DNA of 64,000 bases. Origin: Pontixanthobacter gangjinensis. GTDB lineage: Bacteria > Pseudomonadota > Alphaproteobacteria > Sphingomonadales > Sphingomonadaceae. Location of the stretch: NCBI RefSeq assembly GCF_009827545.1, contig NZ_WTYS01000001.1, forward strand, positions 2,009,772-2,073,771, given 5' to 3'. Under the pieces are notes generated by a model. It ran no database searches and was not told where the DNA came from. It was given only the letters and a program-made list of their open reading frames with translations. How positions within the stretch are numbered: position 1 is the first letter of the stretch; every line of letters begins with the position of its first letter. Shown one piece after another: positions 18,827-28,963 of this stretch. The translations under genes and the position numbers were made by a program.

Positions 18827-18862
18827 GGCCCTGAACCAGGCCCTGAACCAGGCCCTGAACCA
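18827..18862 (+). repeat. Three perfect tandem copies of a 12-bp unit
   Basis: The unit GGCCCTGAACCA occurs three times head to tail (18827-18838, 18839-18850, 18851-18862) in the 233-bp gap between the SLC13 permease and the next small gene. No reading frame covers it convincingly. It looks like a short slippage-type minisatellite. Confidence 0.9.
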
Positions 18863-18901
18863 GCCACGAGCTTCCAATGCGATCAATGCTATCGCTTCAG
18901 A

Positions 18902-19291
18902 CTAATAAGTGACGCTATGCTCCTTGGCCCATTCGCCAAACAATTCATGGCTCGCGCCGATAATTGCCAAGGCCAGCAAGATCAGTGTGCCGGTAGCTCT
19001 GTATATGAAATTGGACATCTGTTTCGCACGGATCTTGTGCCCAGCGGGCTCGGTTTGATGCGGCTCGACTTTGGCGAAAACGAAGAAGCAAAAGAATGCG
19101 AGAGCCACAAGAAGCAGAAGCGCCGCGCCCGCATGGACGATATTCGTGGTGGCTTCGTAAATCCGGATATTTTTCTCACCTATCAACCAAACGGACTGCC
19201 GGAGAGAGTGCCACGAGATAGGCGCATACCCCCGGATGCTCGCCAAGTCCGCCTGATAGCAACCAGCGCTTATTTCGATTGGGTTTTCCAT
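18902..19291 (-). CDS. Hypothetical two-helix membrane protein
   Basis: This 129-residue protein is preceded by GGGAGGGG immediately before its ATG. Two membrane helices are visible (about 51-75, with AALLLLVALAFFCFFVF, and about 97-113, with TLILLALAIIGA), separated by a short charged loop. No family is recognised. It stands alone between the tandem repeat and tRNA-Leu. Confidence 0.6.
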   Translation of the reverse strand: MENPIEISAGCYQADLASIRGYAPISWHSLRQSVWLIGEKNIRIYEATTNIVHAGAALLLLVALAFFCFFVFAKVEPHQTEPAGHKIRAKQMSNFIYRATGTLILLALAIIGASHELFGEWAKEHSVTY

Positions 19292-19364
19292 CCCCTCCCG
19301 CTCCTTCCGGCCTTAGTCGTTCAAACTAAGGAAATTGGACAAAAAACGGCAAGTATTGGGAAAA

Positions 19365-19449
19365 TGGTGCCCCTGGCCCGACTCGAACGGGCACTCCGTT
19401 AGGAACCGCATTTTGAGTGCGGCGCGTCTACCAGTTCCACCACAGGGGC
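19365..19449 (-). tRNA. tRNA-Leu (CAA anticodon)
   Basis: The 85-nt sequence folds as a class II tRNA. The acceptor arm GCCCCTG pairs with CAGGGGC, the D arm contains TGGTAGACG, the anticodon stem CCGCA/TGCGG encloses the loop CTCAAAA (anticodon CAA, reading UUG), and the long variable arm is TTCCTAACGGAGT. The T arm GCCCG-TTCGAGT-CGGGC precedes discriminator A and an encoded CCA. Confidence 0.97.
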
Positions 19450-19513
19450 ATCCTGCGTTGTGCGGGGAAGCGCTTAGCGAGGCAGAGCCTTCGCTTCAAG
19501 CATCCATTTCAGA

Positions 19514-20335
19514 TTACTTTTTCAACGCACCCGCCAGCAGCTTGTGAAGCTTCGAATGAAGCGCATCATTTGCTGCCAAAACCTGCTTGGAATGGATCGG
19601 CTCTGACCGCCCGCGATAATCGCTGACAAAGCCGCCAGCCTCGCGCACGAGCAGGCAACCGGCTGCCGTGTCCCAATCTTTGAGGCCGCTTTCCCAGAAA
19701 CCGTCATATCGGCCAGCAGCCAGCCATGCGAGATCGAGCGAGGCCGCGCCATTGCGGCGAATACCAGCAACTTCGGGACCGATGGCCGCAAAAACCTTGC
19801 TCCATTCGGAAAAATCACCGTGTCCTTGAAAAGGAATTCCGGTGGAAATCAGCGATTCGCTTAGGCTACGGCGCGCCGAAACACGCAATCGGGCGTCTTG
19901 AAGCCAAGCGCCGCGGTTCTTCTCGGCCCAGAATGTTTCGTCTGTAACCGGGTTATAAACCACAGCACCGATCACATCGCCCCACCCCTGTCCGCCGGGC
20001 TTTGGTTCCTGAGCGGCGATCGAAATGGCGAAATGGGGGATTGCATGAAGAAAATTGCTGGTCCCATCGAGCGGATCGATGATCCAGCGCGGCATGTCGG
20101 GCGCCCCTTCGATCACCCCGCCTTCTTCCAGCACGAAGCCCCAATCGGGGCGCGCAATCAGCAATTCGTCATACAAAGTGCGCTCGCTCCGCATATCGGC
20201 TTTGGAAACGAAATCCGCAGGGCCTTTGTGGCTCACCTGCAAATGCTCAACTTCGCCGAAATCGCGGCGCAAACGGTGGCCCGCTTTACGCGCGGCGCGT
20301 TCCATGACGCGGATTAGTCCTGATACAGCTGCCAT
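19514..20335 (-). CDS. suhB: Inositol monophosphatase family protein
   Basis: This 273-residue Mg2+-dependent phosphatase belongs to the FIG superfamily. Metal ligands are in LEEGG, in IDPLDGTSNFLHAIPHFAIS and in the late WDTAAGCLLVREAGG. Members hydrolyse myo-inositol-1-phosphate or related sugar phosphates; SuhB also acts in rRNA antitermination in E. coli, which cannot be inferred here. It starts 6 bp after efp, an arrangement common in alphaproteobacteria, and both genes are probably one transcript. Confidence 0.92.
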   Translation of the reverse strand: MAAVSGLIRVMERAARKAGHRLRRDFGEVEHLQVSHKGPADFVSKADMRSERTLYDELLIARPDWGFVLEEGGVIEGAPDMPRWIIDPLDGTSNFLHAIPHFAISIAAQEPKPGGQGWGDVIGAVVYNPVTDETFWAEKNRGAWLQDARLRVSARRSLSESLISTGIPFQGHGDFSEWSKVFAAIGPEVAGIRRNGAASLDLAWLAAGRYDGFWESGLKDWDTAAGCLLVREAGGFVSDYRGRSEPIHSKQVLAANDALHSKLHKLLAGALKK

Positions 20336-20341
20336 GATCTA

Positions 20342-20905
20342 TCAGCTAGCCTTGCCGACATAGGTGCGTTCATAGACATCTACGATAATCCGCGTGCCTG
20401 CTCCGATATGCGGCGGAACCATAACGCGCACGCCATTGTCGAGAACGGCTGGCTTATAGCTTGATGAAGCGGTTTGCCCCTTGACCACTGCGTCAGCTTC
20501 AACAATTTCCGCCTCTATCTGGTCCGGAAGCGCGACCGAAATCGGCTTTTCGTCCCACAATTCCAGCGTTACCTGCATACCATCCTGCAAAAATTCCTTG
20601 GCATCACCAAGCAAGTCGGACTCAAGGTTTATCTGCTCGAAAGTGTCGCCATCCATGAATACCAGCAGCGCCCCGTCTTCGTAGAGGAACTGAAATTCCT
20701 TGGTATCGAGACGCACCTTCTCAACCGTGTCGGCGCTACGGAATCGCACATTGGTTTTGCGGCCGTCCTGCAAATTCTTCATCTCGACCTGCATATAGGC
20801 CCCGCCTTTGCCAGGTTGGGTGTGCTGAATTTTGGCAACTTTCCAGATGCCGCCTTCATATTCAATGATGTTGCCGGGACGAATGTCCACGCCGCTGATT
20901 TTCAT
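20342..20905 (-). CDS. efp: Translation elongation factor P
   Basis: EF-P binds between the P and E sites and relieves stalling at polyproline. The 187-residue product has the usual three beta-barrel domains. The tip loop [10 protein letters not shown] carries the conserved Lys (residue 33) that EpmA modifies in many bacteria. The C-terminal domain has the GxGTRIIVD strand typical of the family. It is the first gene of the efp-suhB pair. Confidence 0.97.
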   Translation of the reverse strand: MKISGVDIRPGNIIEYEGGIWKVAKIQHTQPGKGGAYMQVEMKNLQDGRKTNVRFRSADTVEKVRLDTKEFQFLYEDGALLVFMDGDTFEQINLESDLLGDAKEFLQDGMQVTLELWDEKPISVALPDQIEAEIVEADAVVKGQTASSSYKPAVLDNGVRVMVPPHIGAGTRIIVDVYERTYVGKAS

Positions 20906-20977
20906 GGTTCAAAGAGCCTTCATTGGGATTTGCGTGCCCTGAGGCGACGCTCTATGTCGCGCCCTTAGCCGAGCACT

Positions 20978-21001
20978 CACCAGCGAGCAAGGTGGCTGGT
21001 G
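20978..21001. repeat. Short inverted repeat upstream of efp
   Basis: CACCAGC (20978-20984) and GCTGGTG (20995-21001) form a perfect 7-bp inverted repeat with a 10-bp loop, in the divergent gap between efp and the next gene. It could be an operator or a hairpin; no regulator is implied by the neighbours. Confidence 0.4.
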
Positions 21002-21026
21002 CTATGCTATGGCCTAAACTGACCGA

Positions 21027-21404
21027 ATGGATGCAAAAATGCTTAAGCCCCGGATATCAATCGTAGCCATCGCGTTGCTCTCCTTGGCCTCAGTTACATC
21101 AGCTGAGTCGGGCCGATTGGGCACTTTGCCACTGGGTTATTATAGCTGTTCAGAGCCAGGCGATGCAGGTGGTCAGGCATGGATCGATTTGCCCGACAAA
21201 CATTTCACGATTGGTAATGGTTCGACATACCACACAGACGCAGGGTCAGGAACCTACTTGCTAACCGGCAAGCGAGTCATTTTCACGCGCGGCCCGATGA
21301 AGGGTGTCCGTTTCGAAAGATCCGGCAAGGTAACGCTACGGTGGATTGACGAAGACGGAAAACCGGGTCGCGTCCGGTGTGTTCGGCAGGCTTCTTCGGT
21401 TTAA
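21027..21404 (+). CDS. Hypothetical exported protein
   Basis: This 125-residue protein has a signal peptide (LKPRISIVAIALLSLASVTSA, cleavage after about residue 26). The mature part starts with a GxLPLGYYSC stretch, has two cysteines (C41 and C118) that could form a disulfide, and is rich in beta-prone residues. An internal ATG at 21039 would shorten the N-terminus by four residues. No family is recognised. It is convergent with the M23 peptidase gene, 4 bp away. Confidence 0.65.
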   Translation: MDAKMLKPRISIVAIALLSLASVTSAESGRLGTLPLGYYSCSEPGDAGGQAWIDLPDKHFTIGNGSTYHTDAGSGTYLLTGKRVIFTRGPMKGVRFERSGKVTLRWIDEDGKPGRVRCVRQASSV

Positions 21405-21408
21405 ACTT

Positions 21409-22095
21409 CTACCTAGTGAACAGCGGATAAGGATTGACCGCGTTGGCCGGTTCCCACCACTGAGCGTCCTTCGTAGTTCTCAAAATGGCAAAATGGAGAT
21501 GTGGAGCTTCGGACGAAGCATTTCCCGTACTCCCAACTGTACCAAGCCTTTGGCCGCGCCGCACGCGCTGCCCTTCTTTCAAGCCCTCGGCATATTCTCC
21601 GAGATGCGCGTAATAATGAATAGTTTGTCGGTCACCGGAACGGACATACATCGTCTTGCCGCCTGCTTTGGAAACGAACAACTTTTCGATTGTGCCTGGC
21701 GACGCAGCGACAACACTGGTGCCTTCAGGTGCCATAATGTCGAGTGCTTCATGCAGACTTGAACCATCGACGCTTTCTTTATTGAAAGTGTCTGAAAGGT
21801 CCGACGCACGCACATTAAGCACCGGCACGACTAAATCGCGCATCTCGGATTTGTCAGGCTGACTCGCAGATGCCGTATCCAGTCCGGCAACGGGCGCTGT
21901 TGATTCACCAGCCTCGATGTCGACTATTTGAGTCAAAGCCGGCGCGGGGCTTGGCGCAGCATCTGCGGGTCGCGTACTGGCGATCTGGCTGTCACTGTCG
22001 GCATTCTCAAGCAGAGTGCCGCCCGCAATAATCCAAAAGGCAGAGGTCAATGTCGCGGTGACGACGACGGTAAGGGTACGGTCAACAATATTCAT
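21409..22095 (-). CDS. M23 (LytM-type) family metallopeptidase, membrane-anchored
   Basis: This 228-residue protein has one N-terminal membrane helix (TLTVVVTATLTSAFWIIAGG), a Pro/Ala/Ser-rich linker and a C-terminal LytM domain. The Zn-binding set is HEALDIMAPEG (HxxxD) and the later APHLHFAI (HxH). Such proteins cut peptidoglycan cross-bridges or, when degenerate, activate amidases; here the metal ligands look intact. It lies 18 bp downstream of thiE on the same strand. Confidence 0.9.
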   Translation of the reverse strand: MNIVDRTLTVVVTATLTSAFWIIAGGTLLENADSDSQIASTRPADAAPSPAPALTQIVDIEAGESTAPVAGLDTASASQPDKSEMRDLVVPVLNVRASDLSDTFNKESVDGSSLHEALDIMAPEGTSVVAASPGTIEKLFVSKAGGKTMYVRSGDRQTIHYYAHLGEYAEGLKEGQRVRRGQRLGTVGSTGNASSEAPHLHFAILRTTKDAQWWEPANAVNPYPLFTR

Positions 22096-22112
22096 TGCTA
22101 TTGTGTAGCAGC

Positions 22113-22763
22113 TTAACCCTCACGATGCACTCGCTTGTATTTACCGAGTGCTTCGTTGAAGGCTTTTACTACCTCGCCTTCGTCACCGTTCCAAACTGCG
22201 CCCGACACCGCGAGAAAATCAGCGCCTGCTTCGATTAAGGGTTGGCAATTTTCCGGAGTGATGCCTCCAATGGCGACTTGCGGAATTTCGAACAGATTGC
22301 TCCAAAACTCGAGCAGTTCGGTTTCAGCGCGGTGGTCACTATCTTTGGTGGCACTGGGAAAGAATTGGCCGAAGGCGACGTAATCTGCCCCCTGCTCTCC
22401 GGCCTCCATCGCCAAATGGCGGCTGGCATGGCAGGTAACGCCTATCTGGACATCATCCCCGAGCTCCTGGCGCGCATCCTTAGGTGAGCCGTCATTCTGC
22501 CCCAGATGCACTCCGTCGGCACCCAAGCGCTTAGCGAGGCCAACGTCATCGTTAATGATAAATGCAACGTCGTGCGCGGCACAGATTTCCTGCAAGGGTG
22601 CGGCAAGCTTTGCGGCCTCATGCTGCTCCACCCCCTTAACTCGGAACTGAAACGCAGCGACCGGACCAGCCTGCAAAGCACGGGTCAGGCGCTGCGGAAA
22701 GTCACCGCCAACGTCTTGCGGCGAGATGAGGTAAAGTTGGCACTGCGGGATATTGTTGCTCAT
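22113..22763 (-). CDS. thiE: Thiamine phosphate synthase
   Basis: ThiE joins HMP-pyrophosphate and thiazole phosphate to give thiamine monophosphate. The 216-residue TIM-barrel shows FQFRVKG (pyrophosphate site, a divergent version of the usual LR-K motif), IINDDVGLAKRLGADGVHLGQND, GVTCHA and VAFGQFFPSATK. No other thiamine gene and no recognisable TPP riboswitch lies upstream. It follows the aldolase gene by 83 bp on the same strand. Confidence 0.93.
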   Translation of the reverse strand: MSNNIPQCQLYLISPQDVGGDFPQRLTRALQAGPVAAFQFRVKGVEQHEAAKLAAPLQEICAAHDVAFIINDDVGLAKRLGADGVHLGQNDGSPKDARQELGDDVQIGVTCHASRHLAMEAGEQGADYVAFGQFFPSATKDSDHRAETELLEFWSNLFEIPQVAIGGITPENCQPLIEAGADFLAVSGAVWNGDEGEVVKAFNEALGKYKRVHREG

Positions 22764-22846
22764 ACACTCCGCATAACGCTGCTATTCGCCATATCCAAGC
22801 GCTGACGCCAAAATTCGAACGCCAATGGATGGTCAGGAGTGCCTTA

Positions 22847-23737
22847 TCAGCCCGCAACCGAAGCGCGTTGGATATGGTTGATCGCTTCACCCAAGGCTTC
22901 ATCAAATTGCACATCATCCATTTGCGCGCGCAATTCTTCCAATAACGCACGGCTGAAACTGGCGATCATACCAGTGTTAACGGCCAGCTCTTCGCAAGCT
23001 TCTTCACGGACAAAACCACCAGACAGAGCGACAACCCGCAGAGTTTTGGGATGGTCCACCAATGGCTGATACAGATTCGCTTTCTTCGGGATGGTCAGCT
23101 TCAGCATTACCTGCTGACCTTCGGGTAACGCATCGAGGCCTTTAAGGATTTCGGCGAGAACCAGCTCCTCGGCTTCAGCCCGGTCAGGCGCGCTAATTGT
23201 GACCTCTGGTTCAAGAATTGGCATCAGGCCGCTAGCAAGAATTTGCCGACCCACTTCAAATTGCTGTGCAACATTTGCCGCAATTCCTTCAGCATTGGCG
23301 CTGTTAATCACCGAACGCATCTTGGTGCCGAAAACGCCTTTCGATTTCCCCTTCGCCAGCAGTGCATCAAGATCCGGATTGGGGTTCATCAGCTGCACGC
23401 CGTTGGCTTCGTCGGCAAGGCCCTTATCCACTTTAAGGAACGGCACAACACCGCGATCCTTCAACGCTTCAGGAGTCGGCTTGCCTTCAACCTCGCTATC
23501 CATTGTCTTTTCAAACAGGATCGCCCCAATAACTTTGCCGCTGGCAAAGCAGGGCGAAGTGATAACACGACTGCGCATCTCGTGGATCTTGCCGAACATT
23601 TCTTCGTCGCCAGACCATTCGTCGTCCGAAACACCATAGGCGCGCAACGCCTTCGGGGTTGAACCACCACTTTGATCCAGCGCCGCGATAAAGCCGAGGC
23701 CGTTTGCGATTTTATCGGTCATTTGCTGCTGATTCAT
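22847..23737 (-). CDS. Class I fructose-bisphosphate aldolase
   Basis: This 296-residue Schiff-base aldolase catalyses the reversible cleavage of fructose-1,6-bisphosphate. Family motifs are AALDQSGGSTPKAL near the N-terminus, FLKVDKG, PILEPEVTI, the catalytic-Lys strand MLKLTIPKK and VVALSGGF. The class I type explains the lack of Zn-binding His motifs seen in class II enzymes. It belongs to the tkt-gap-pgk cluster and is separated from pgk by one unrelated gene. Confidence 0.95.
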   Translation of the reverse strand: MNQQQMTDKIANGLGFIAALDQSGGSTPKALRAYGVSDDEWSGDEEMFGKIHEMRSRVITSPCFASGKVIGAILFEKTMDSEVEGKPTPEALKDRGVVPFLKVDKGLADEANGVQLMNPNPDLDALLAKGKSKGVFGTKMRSVINSANAEGIAANVAQQFEVGRQILASGLMPILEPEVTISAPDRAEAEELVLAEILKGLDALPEGQQVMLKLTIPKKANLYQPLVDHPKTLRVVALSGGFVREEACEELAVNTGMIASFSRALLEELRAQMDDVQFDEALGEAINHIQRASVAG

Positions 23738-23839
23738 TGTTTGCTTCCCAAGCTAGACATGGTCCATGCATACGAATGCACGGTGAATAATCCGCGCCTT
23801 TAAACAGCAATTCTGCGCTTCGCAACTACGGGCACCATG

Positions 23840-24481
23840 TTAGGCGCGGCTAAGTGCAGGCACCAAATTTATGGCTATAGAAACACGAGTGCCGCCTCCG
23901 CCAAACGGACGCACGGCATGTTGCAACCAGCTGGGGAACATCACAATCATTCCGGTCTTCGGCCTGATTGATATTTCGTTCGGCTGATGTTGACCGTTTT
24001 GGCCGAGAATTCGCAAATCCGGCGCGGTCATGCGGATCATCGGCATTCTCGGATCCTGCAATTGCAGTTCTCCGCCTAATTGCGGACTATCGTCCCCCAA
24101 GTATCCATCATCAAGATAAGCGACCGCCGACCAAAAACTGCCCGGATGGGTGTGATATTGGTTCGCGCTGCCCTTGCCACTGACATTGGCCCACATTTCC
24201 GGAATCCAGCCAAAACGGCTTTCCTCGGGCGATTTAACATCCACAGTCTGGCTGTCGGCCATCTGCATCGCCTTATATACCAAGGCGCGTGCAGCTTCCC
24301 CGCCCCATTCGACCATCTGCGTGTTGGAATGCCAACCATTGATGTTAGAAATTTGGACGCCGGTTGCGTCGCGTTCTTGTTCTGCTTGCACTGCTTTTAA
24401 AAGAAGGCGCAAACCTTCCTCGCTGGCTAGGGTGTCAGTAATAAATGGCGTTGAGAAAAGATGGAGTTCCTCAGCCACCAT
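23840..24481 (-). CDS. TIGR02466-like putative 2OG-Fe(II) oxygenase
   Basis: This 213-residue protein matches the pattern of the TIGR02466 group: QYHTHPGSFWSAVAYL (Fe-binding His in a jelly-roll strand), the GGELQLQDPR loop, PKTGMIVMFPSWLQHAVRPF (second His) and RVSIAINL (the Arg likely binding 2-oxoglutarate). The substrate is unknown; many relatives are small-molecule or protein hydroxylases. Its ATG begins 1 bp after the pgk stop, so it is translated from the glycolytic operon mRNA. Confidence 0.8.
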   Translation of the reverse strand: MVAEELHLFSTPFITDTLASEEGLRLLLKAVQAEQERDATGVQISNINGWHSNTQMVEWGGEAARALVYKAMQMADSQTVDVKSPEESRFGWIPEMWANVSGKGSANQYHTHPGSFWSAVAYLDDGYLGDDSPQLGGELQLQDPRMPMIRMTAPDLRILGQNGQHQPNEISIRPKTGMIVMFPSWLQHAVRPFGGGGTRVSIAINLVPALSRA

Positions 24482-24482
24482 T

Positions 24483-25682
24483 TTACCCCTTCAGCGCCGA
24501 AACGCCGGGCAATTCCTTGCCCTCCATCCATTCGAGAAACGCGCCGCCAGCGGTTGATATATAGGTGAAATCACCCGCCACGCCGGCGTGATTCAGTGCC
24601 GCAACAGTGTCACCGCCTCCGGCAACCGACACAAGTGAGCCGTCTTGAGTCAGAGCGGCGGCAATCTTCGCCAAAGCTACGGTTGCATCATCAAATGGTT
24701 CCGTTTCAAACGCGCCCATCGGACCATTCCAGACCAGTGTACGGCACGTTTTCAGCACATCACCCAATGCCTCAACCGCCTGAGGGCCTACGTCGAGAAT
24801 CATTTCGTCAGCAGCGACCTCATGAACATTACAGATTCGCAGGCTCGGCGGGTTCGCAGCAAATTCCTTCGCTACCGCTACATCATAGGGCAAATGCACA
24901 GTGCAGCCAGCATGGTCAGCTTTGTCCATTATGGCGTTGGCAGTGTCTGTCAGATCATGCTCGCACAATGACTTTCCGACATCCACACCTCGGGCGGCAA
25001 GGAACGTGTTCGCCATGCCGCCACCAATAATCAGGTGTTGGACCCGGCCAACAAGGTTTTCGAGAACTGCCAGCTTGGATGAAACTTTTGCCCCGCCTAC
25101 GACCGCTGCCACAGGTTGCTCCGGACTTTCAAGCGCAGCTTCCAGAGCTTTGAGTTCCTTTTCCATCGCTCTGCCAGCATAGGATGGCAGGATATGAGCG
25201 AGGCCTTCGGTGCTGGCGTGGGCACGGTGCGCTGCGGAGAACGCATCGTTGACGTAAAGGTCAGCATTTGCCGCAATGCCCTTTGCAAAGTCAGCATCAT
25301 TTGCCTCTTCACCATGCCAGAACCGCGTATTTTCAAGCAGACCGATATCGCCATTGCGTAAAATACCGATTGATTGGTTGACCACCAGGCCCTGCACTTC
25401 GGGAATGAACATGACTTCGCGGCCAAGCACATCTTCAACTGCGTCTAGCGTCATACTGACCGACATGGTCGAATTACGCTCACCCTTCGGGCGGCCGAAA
25501 TGGGCTAGAAGCAGCACTTTCGCTCCGGCATCGGCAAGCTCCAGGATGGTGGGCGCAGATGCCTGAACGCGAGTAGTATCGGTCACCGAACCGCCATTCA
25601 TGGGCAGATTCAAATCGACGCGGACTAAAGCGACCTTGCCGCTAATGTCGCCAAGGTCGTCCAGAGTTTTGAAGCTGCTCAT
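24483..25682 (-). CDS. pgk: Phosphoglycerate kinase
   Basis: This 399-residue cytosolic enzyme interconverts 1,3-bisphosphoglycerate and 3-phosphoglycerate with ADP/ATP. Motifs are [51 protein letters not shown] and [10 protein letters not shown] (nucleotide site). It is 10 bp downstream of gap and 1 bp upstream of the oxygenase-like gene. Confidence 0.98.
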   Translation of the reverse strand: MSSFKTLDDLGDISGKVALVRVDLNLPMNGGSVTDTTRVQASAPTILELADAGAKVLLLAHFGRPKGERNSTMSVSMTLDAVEDVLGREVMFIPEVQGLVVNQSIGILRNGDIGLLENTRFWHGEEANDADFAKGIAANADLYVNDAFSAAHRAHASTEGLAHILPSYAGRAMEKELKALEAALESPEQPVAAVVGGAKVSSKLAVLENLVGRVQHLIIGGGMANTFLAARGVDVGKSLCEHDLTDTANAIMDKADHAGCTVHLPYDVAVAKEFAANPPSLRICNVHEVAADEMILDVGPQAVEALGDVLKTCRTLVWNGPMGAFETEPFDDATVALAKIAAALTQDGSLVSVAGGGDTVAALNHAGVAGDFTYISTAGGAFLEWMEGKELPGVSALKG

Positions 25683-25692
25683 GCCATATTCC

Positions 25693-26700
25693 TTAAAGGA
25701 GGCCCGCCATCACGCCTGCAGTGTCAATCATGCGGTTGGAAAAGCCCCATTCATTATCGTACCACGATACCACGCGGCACAGTTTGCCTTCCATGACCGA
25801 GGTTTCGAGGCTGTCGATGGTCGAGCTGGCGGGATAGTGGTTGAAATCGCTGCTCACCAGCGGCTGATCAGTGAAATCGAGCACGCCTTTCATCGGGCCA
25901 TGCGCAGCCGCCTTCAACGCGGCATTCAACTCGTCTTTGGTAGTATCACGGCCAGGCACGAAGACCAGATCAACAAGCGAGACATTCGGTGTCGGCACAC
26001 GAACCGAGCTACCGTCCAGCTTACCAGCCAGTTCAGGCAGCACCAGACCGACAGCACGCGCAGCGCCGGTTGTGGTCGGTATCATATTCTGTGCGCCACC
26101 GCGGGCACGGCGCATATCGCTATGCATCTGGTCGAGCATACGCTGGTCATTGGTATAAGAGTGGATAGTCGTCATAAAACCGCGTTCGATACCGACGAGA
26201 TCGTTCAAGACCTTAGCCACCGGAGAGAGGCAGTTTGTGGTGCAACTTGCATTGGAAACAATGACATCGTCTGACGTCAAGATGTCGTGATTGACACCGT
26301 AAACGATTGTCGCGCTCACGCCGCCAGCTGGGGCCGAGATCAGCACCCGCTTTGCACCAGCATCCAGATGCGGCTTTGCTGCATCATGCGACTGGAAGAA
26401 CCCGGTGCATTCCAGAACGATGTCGACACCCATTGCGGCATGCGGCAAATCGCCAGGATTGCGCTCGGACGTGACCGCGATTTTCTTGCCGTTAACGGTT
26501 ATGCTGTCGGAGTCCGCCGAGACCGTTCCAGGGAAGCGGCCATGGGTTGAATCGAACTGAAAAAGCAGCGCATTCGCTTTGGCATCGGCCAAATCGTTAA
26601 TCGCCACCAATTCAAGATCGTGATCGCTACGCTCCAAAATCGCGCGTGCCACCAGACGTCCAATGCGTCCAAAACCGTTGATTGCAACCTTAGTCGCCAT
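25693..26700 (-). CDS. gap: Glyceraldehyde-3-phosphate dehydrogenase, type I
   Basis: This 335-residue enzyme oxidises glyceraldehyde-3-phosphate to 1,3-bisphosphoglycerate. It has the Rossmann start [16 protein letters not shown], the catalytic SNASCTTNC motif, the [17 protein letters not shown] loop (here [17 protein letters not shown]) and the terminal [12 protein letters not shown]. The cofactor is probably NAD, but residue 33 is not decisive. It is 14 bp from tkt and co-transcribed with it. Confidence 0.98.
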   Translation of the reverse strand: MATKVAINGFGRIGRLVARAILERSDHDLELVAINDLADAKANALLFQFDSTHGRFPGTVSADSDSITVNGKKIAVTSERNPGDLPHAAMGVDIVLECTGFFQSHDAAKPHLDAGAKRVLISAPAGGVSATIVYGVNHDILTSDDVIVSNASCTTNCLSPVAKVLNDLVGIERGFMTTIHSYTNDQRMLDQMHSDMRRARGGAQNMIPTTTGAARAVGLVLPELAGKLDGSSVRVPTPNVSLVDLVFVPGRDTTKDELNAALKAAAHGPMKGVLDFTDQPLVSSDFNHYPASSTIDSLETSVMEGKLCRVVSWYDNEWGFSNRMIDTAGVMAGLL

Positions 26701-26714
26701 GGAAGAACTCCTGC

Positions 26715-28712
26715 TTAACCATTGAGTTTATTAGTAATTTGCGGAACAATCGCGTCCACAGTGAAACCGAATTTCTTGAACAAATCGTCGGCCGGAGCCG
26801 AAGCACCAAACCGGTCGAGACCAATGTTGATACCATCAATACCGGTATAACGCTCCCAACCGAAACTGACCCCGGCCTCAATCGAAACTTTCAACGCATC
26901 GCCGCCCAGCACATCTGCGCGGTAGGCTGCATCCTGCGCATCGAACAATTCGGCACAAGGCATCGACACGACATCTGCGCCAATGCCCTTAGCTTCAAGC
27001 GCTTCAGCGGTTTCAGCCGCCAGTGCCACTTCGGAACCCGTTGCGATAAGCACGACCTTGCGAGCAGCCTTTGCCGAGCGGAGGCGGTATCCTCCTTTGG
27101 CAGAACGATTGGTTTCTGCCGACCAGCTGTCATCCCCTTCACCGCGCAATTGCGGAAGGTTCTGCCGCGACAGTGCCAAAATCGAAGGTGTCGACGAAGT
27201 CTGCAACGCGAGCGCCCAGCATTCAGCAGTCTCAACTGCATCACAAGGACGGTAAACGTTGAGGTTTGGCACAAGACGAAGGCTCATTACCTGTTCGACT
27301 GGCTGATGCGTCGGTCCATCTTCGCCAAGGCCGATGCTGTCATGCGTCATCACATAAACAACCCCGATTTGCTGCAGCGCAGACAGGCGGATCGCATTGC
27401 GGCAGTAATCACTGAAGATCAGGAACGTACCGCCGTACGGGACAACGCCGCCATGCAGCATCATACCATTCATCGCAGCAGCCATGCCAAATTCGCGAAT
27501 GCCGTAATACATATAACGGCCGGAATAATCATCGGCGCCAAACGGCAGTGTGCTCGGCGTTTTGGTATTGTTCGAACCGGTTAAATCCGCCGAGCCGCCG
27601 ATCAATTGCGGCAGTTTTTCGGTCAACGGTCCAAGCGCCATTTCAGAAGATTTTCGCGTCGCGACATTCTTCGGATCAGCCGCTAAGCTCTTGATATGAT
27701 CGGCAATTGCGGGACCTGCGAGGTCGGAAATGCTGCCAAGGCGCGACTGCAATTCTGCCTTTTTCGCAGAACCATCAAGCCGGGCCTGCCAAGCGCCGTG
27801 CTCGGTCTTGCCGCGCTCTCCAGTGGCATGCCAATCGGATAGTATATCTGATGGAACCACAAACGGCTCAGACGTCCAGCCCAAAGCCTCACGAGCGCCG
27901 GCAATTTCCTCCGCTCCGAGCGGTGCGCCGTGCGTGGCAGAAGTGCCTTGTTTGGTCGGGGCACCTTTTCCAATAACTGTTTTGCAAGCGACTAGGGATG
28001 GGCGTTCATCCTCCATCGCTTCTTCGATTGCACGGCTGATATCGGCGAAATCATGGCCGTCGCAGCTCACAACGTGCCATCCACCGGCCGCATGACGAGC
28101 CTTTACATCCTCGCTAGTCGAAAGGTCCGCAGCGCCGTCAATCGTGATATTGTTGTCGTCCCATAACACATTGAGCCCGCCCAGCTTCAAATGACCGGCA
28201 AGCCCGACAGCTTCGTGGTTGATGCCTTCCATCAGGCACCCGTCACCAGCAATGGCCCATGTCCGGTGGCTGACGAGATCATCGCCGAAATGCGCGTTTA
28301 ACTGGCGCTCAGCGATCGCCATGCCGACTGCCATCGCCACGCCTTGCCCCAATGGACCGGTGGTGCATTCAACGCCATCGAGTAGAAAATTCTCGGGGTG
28401 CCCCGCACACGGACTACCCAGCTGGCGAAAATTACGGATGTCATCCATCGTCGGCTGCGCATAACCTGACAGGTGCAGCAGCGAATAAATCAGCATTGAC
28501 CCATGACCAGCTGACAAGACGAAACGGTCACGGTCAGCCCAATCAGGCGCGGAAGGATCAAATTTTAAATATTTCGACCACAGCACTGTCGCGACATCGG
28601 CCATGCCCATCGGCATGCCGGGATGTCCGGAATTGGCGGCCTGGACTGCGTCCATCGAAAGGGCACGGATGGCATTGGCCATGGGTGCCATGCGGGACGG
28701 ATCGAGGCTCAT
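26715..28712 (-). CDS. tkt: Transketolase
   Basis: This 665-residue thiamine diphosphate enzyme transfers two-carbon units between sugar phosphates in the pentose phosphate pathway. Visible motifs are [28 protein letters not shown], the ThDP-binding [13 protein letters not shown]...[13 protein letters not shown], and [18 protein letters not shown]. The open frame extends to 28841, but the ATG at 28712 has an AGGAG ribosome-binding site at 9 bases and matches the usual length. It is the first gene of the carbon-metabolism operon. Confidence 0.97.
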   Translation of the reverse strand: MSLDPSRMAPMANAIRALSMDAVQAANSGHPGMPMGMADVATVLWSKYLKFDPSAPDWADRDRFVLSAGHGSMLIYSLLHLSGYAQPTMDDIRNFRQLGSPCAGHPENFLLDGVECTTGPLGQGVAMAVGMAIAERQLNAHFGDDLVSHRTWAIAGDGCLMEGINHEAVGLAGHLKLGGLNVLWDDNNITIDGAADLSTSEDVKARHAAGGWHVVSCDGHDFADISRAIEEAMEDERPSLVACKTVIGKGAPTKQGTSATHGAPLGAEEIAGAREALGWTSEPFVVPSDILSDWHATGERGKTEHGAWQARLDGSAKKAELQSRLGSISDLAGPAIADHIKSLAADPKNVATRKSSEMALGPLTEKLPQLIGGSADLTGSNNTKTPSTLPFGADDYSGRYMYYGIREFGMAAAMNGMMLHGGVVPYGGTFLIFSDYCRNAIRLSALQQIGVVYVMTHDSIGLGEDGPTHQPVEQVMSLRLVPNLNVYRPCDAVETAECWALALQTSSTPSILALSRQNLPQLRGEGDDSWSAETNRSAKGGYRLRSAKAARKVVLIATGSEVALAAETAEALEAKGIGADVVSMPCAELFDAQDAAYRADVLGGDALKVSIEAGVSFGWERYTGIDGINIGLDRFGASAPADDLFKKFGFTVDAIVPQITNKLNG

Positions 28713-28963
28713 TCGGGAAGCTCCTGCCGGAAGTGTTTTATGGCCGAATTGCTGGCGCGTTGGCCTATTGATTCGGTGTGATTCGAGACGGTGGAAGCCT
28801 TCGCGGAGAGACTGCATCAGGTCAAGGACAGTGCGCCACATCTTCCCCGTTCTTGTGCGCGTCCCTCGCTCAAACTCTGTCCCCGCCTTACGAATTGCGC
28901 GAAACTGTCAACAAGACGCCGCAAACCTTTGCGCCCACTGGGCAAATGCGATAAAAACACGGT

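Noticed and set aside
22764-22846. TPP riboswitch before thiE
   Set aside because: The 83-bp gap is too short, and I see no CUGAGA or similar conserved element.
26739-27584. 281-residue plus-strand open frame
   Set aside because: It is antisense to transketolase and its composition is that of a shadow frame.
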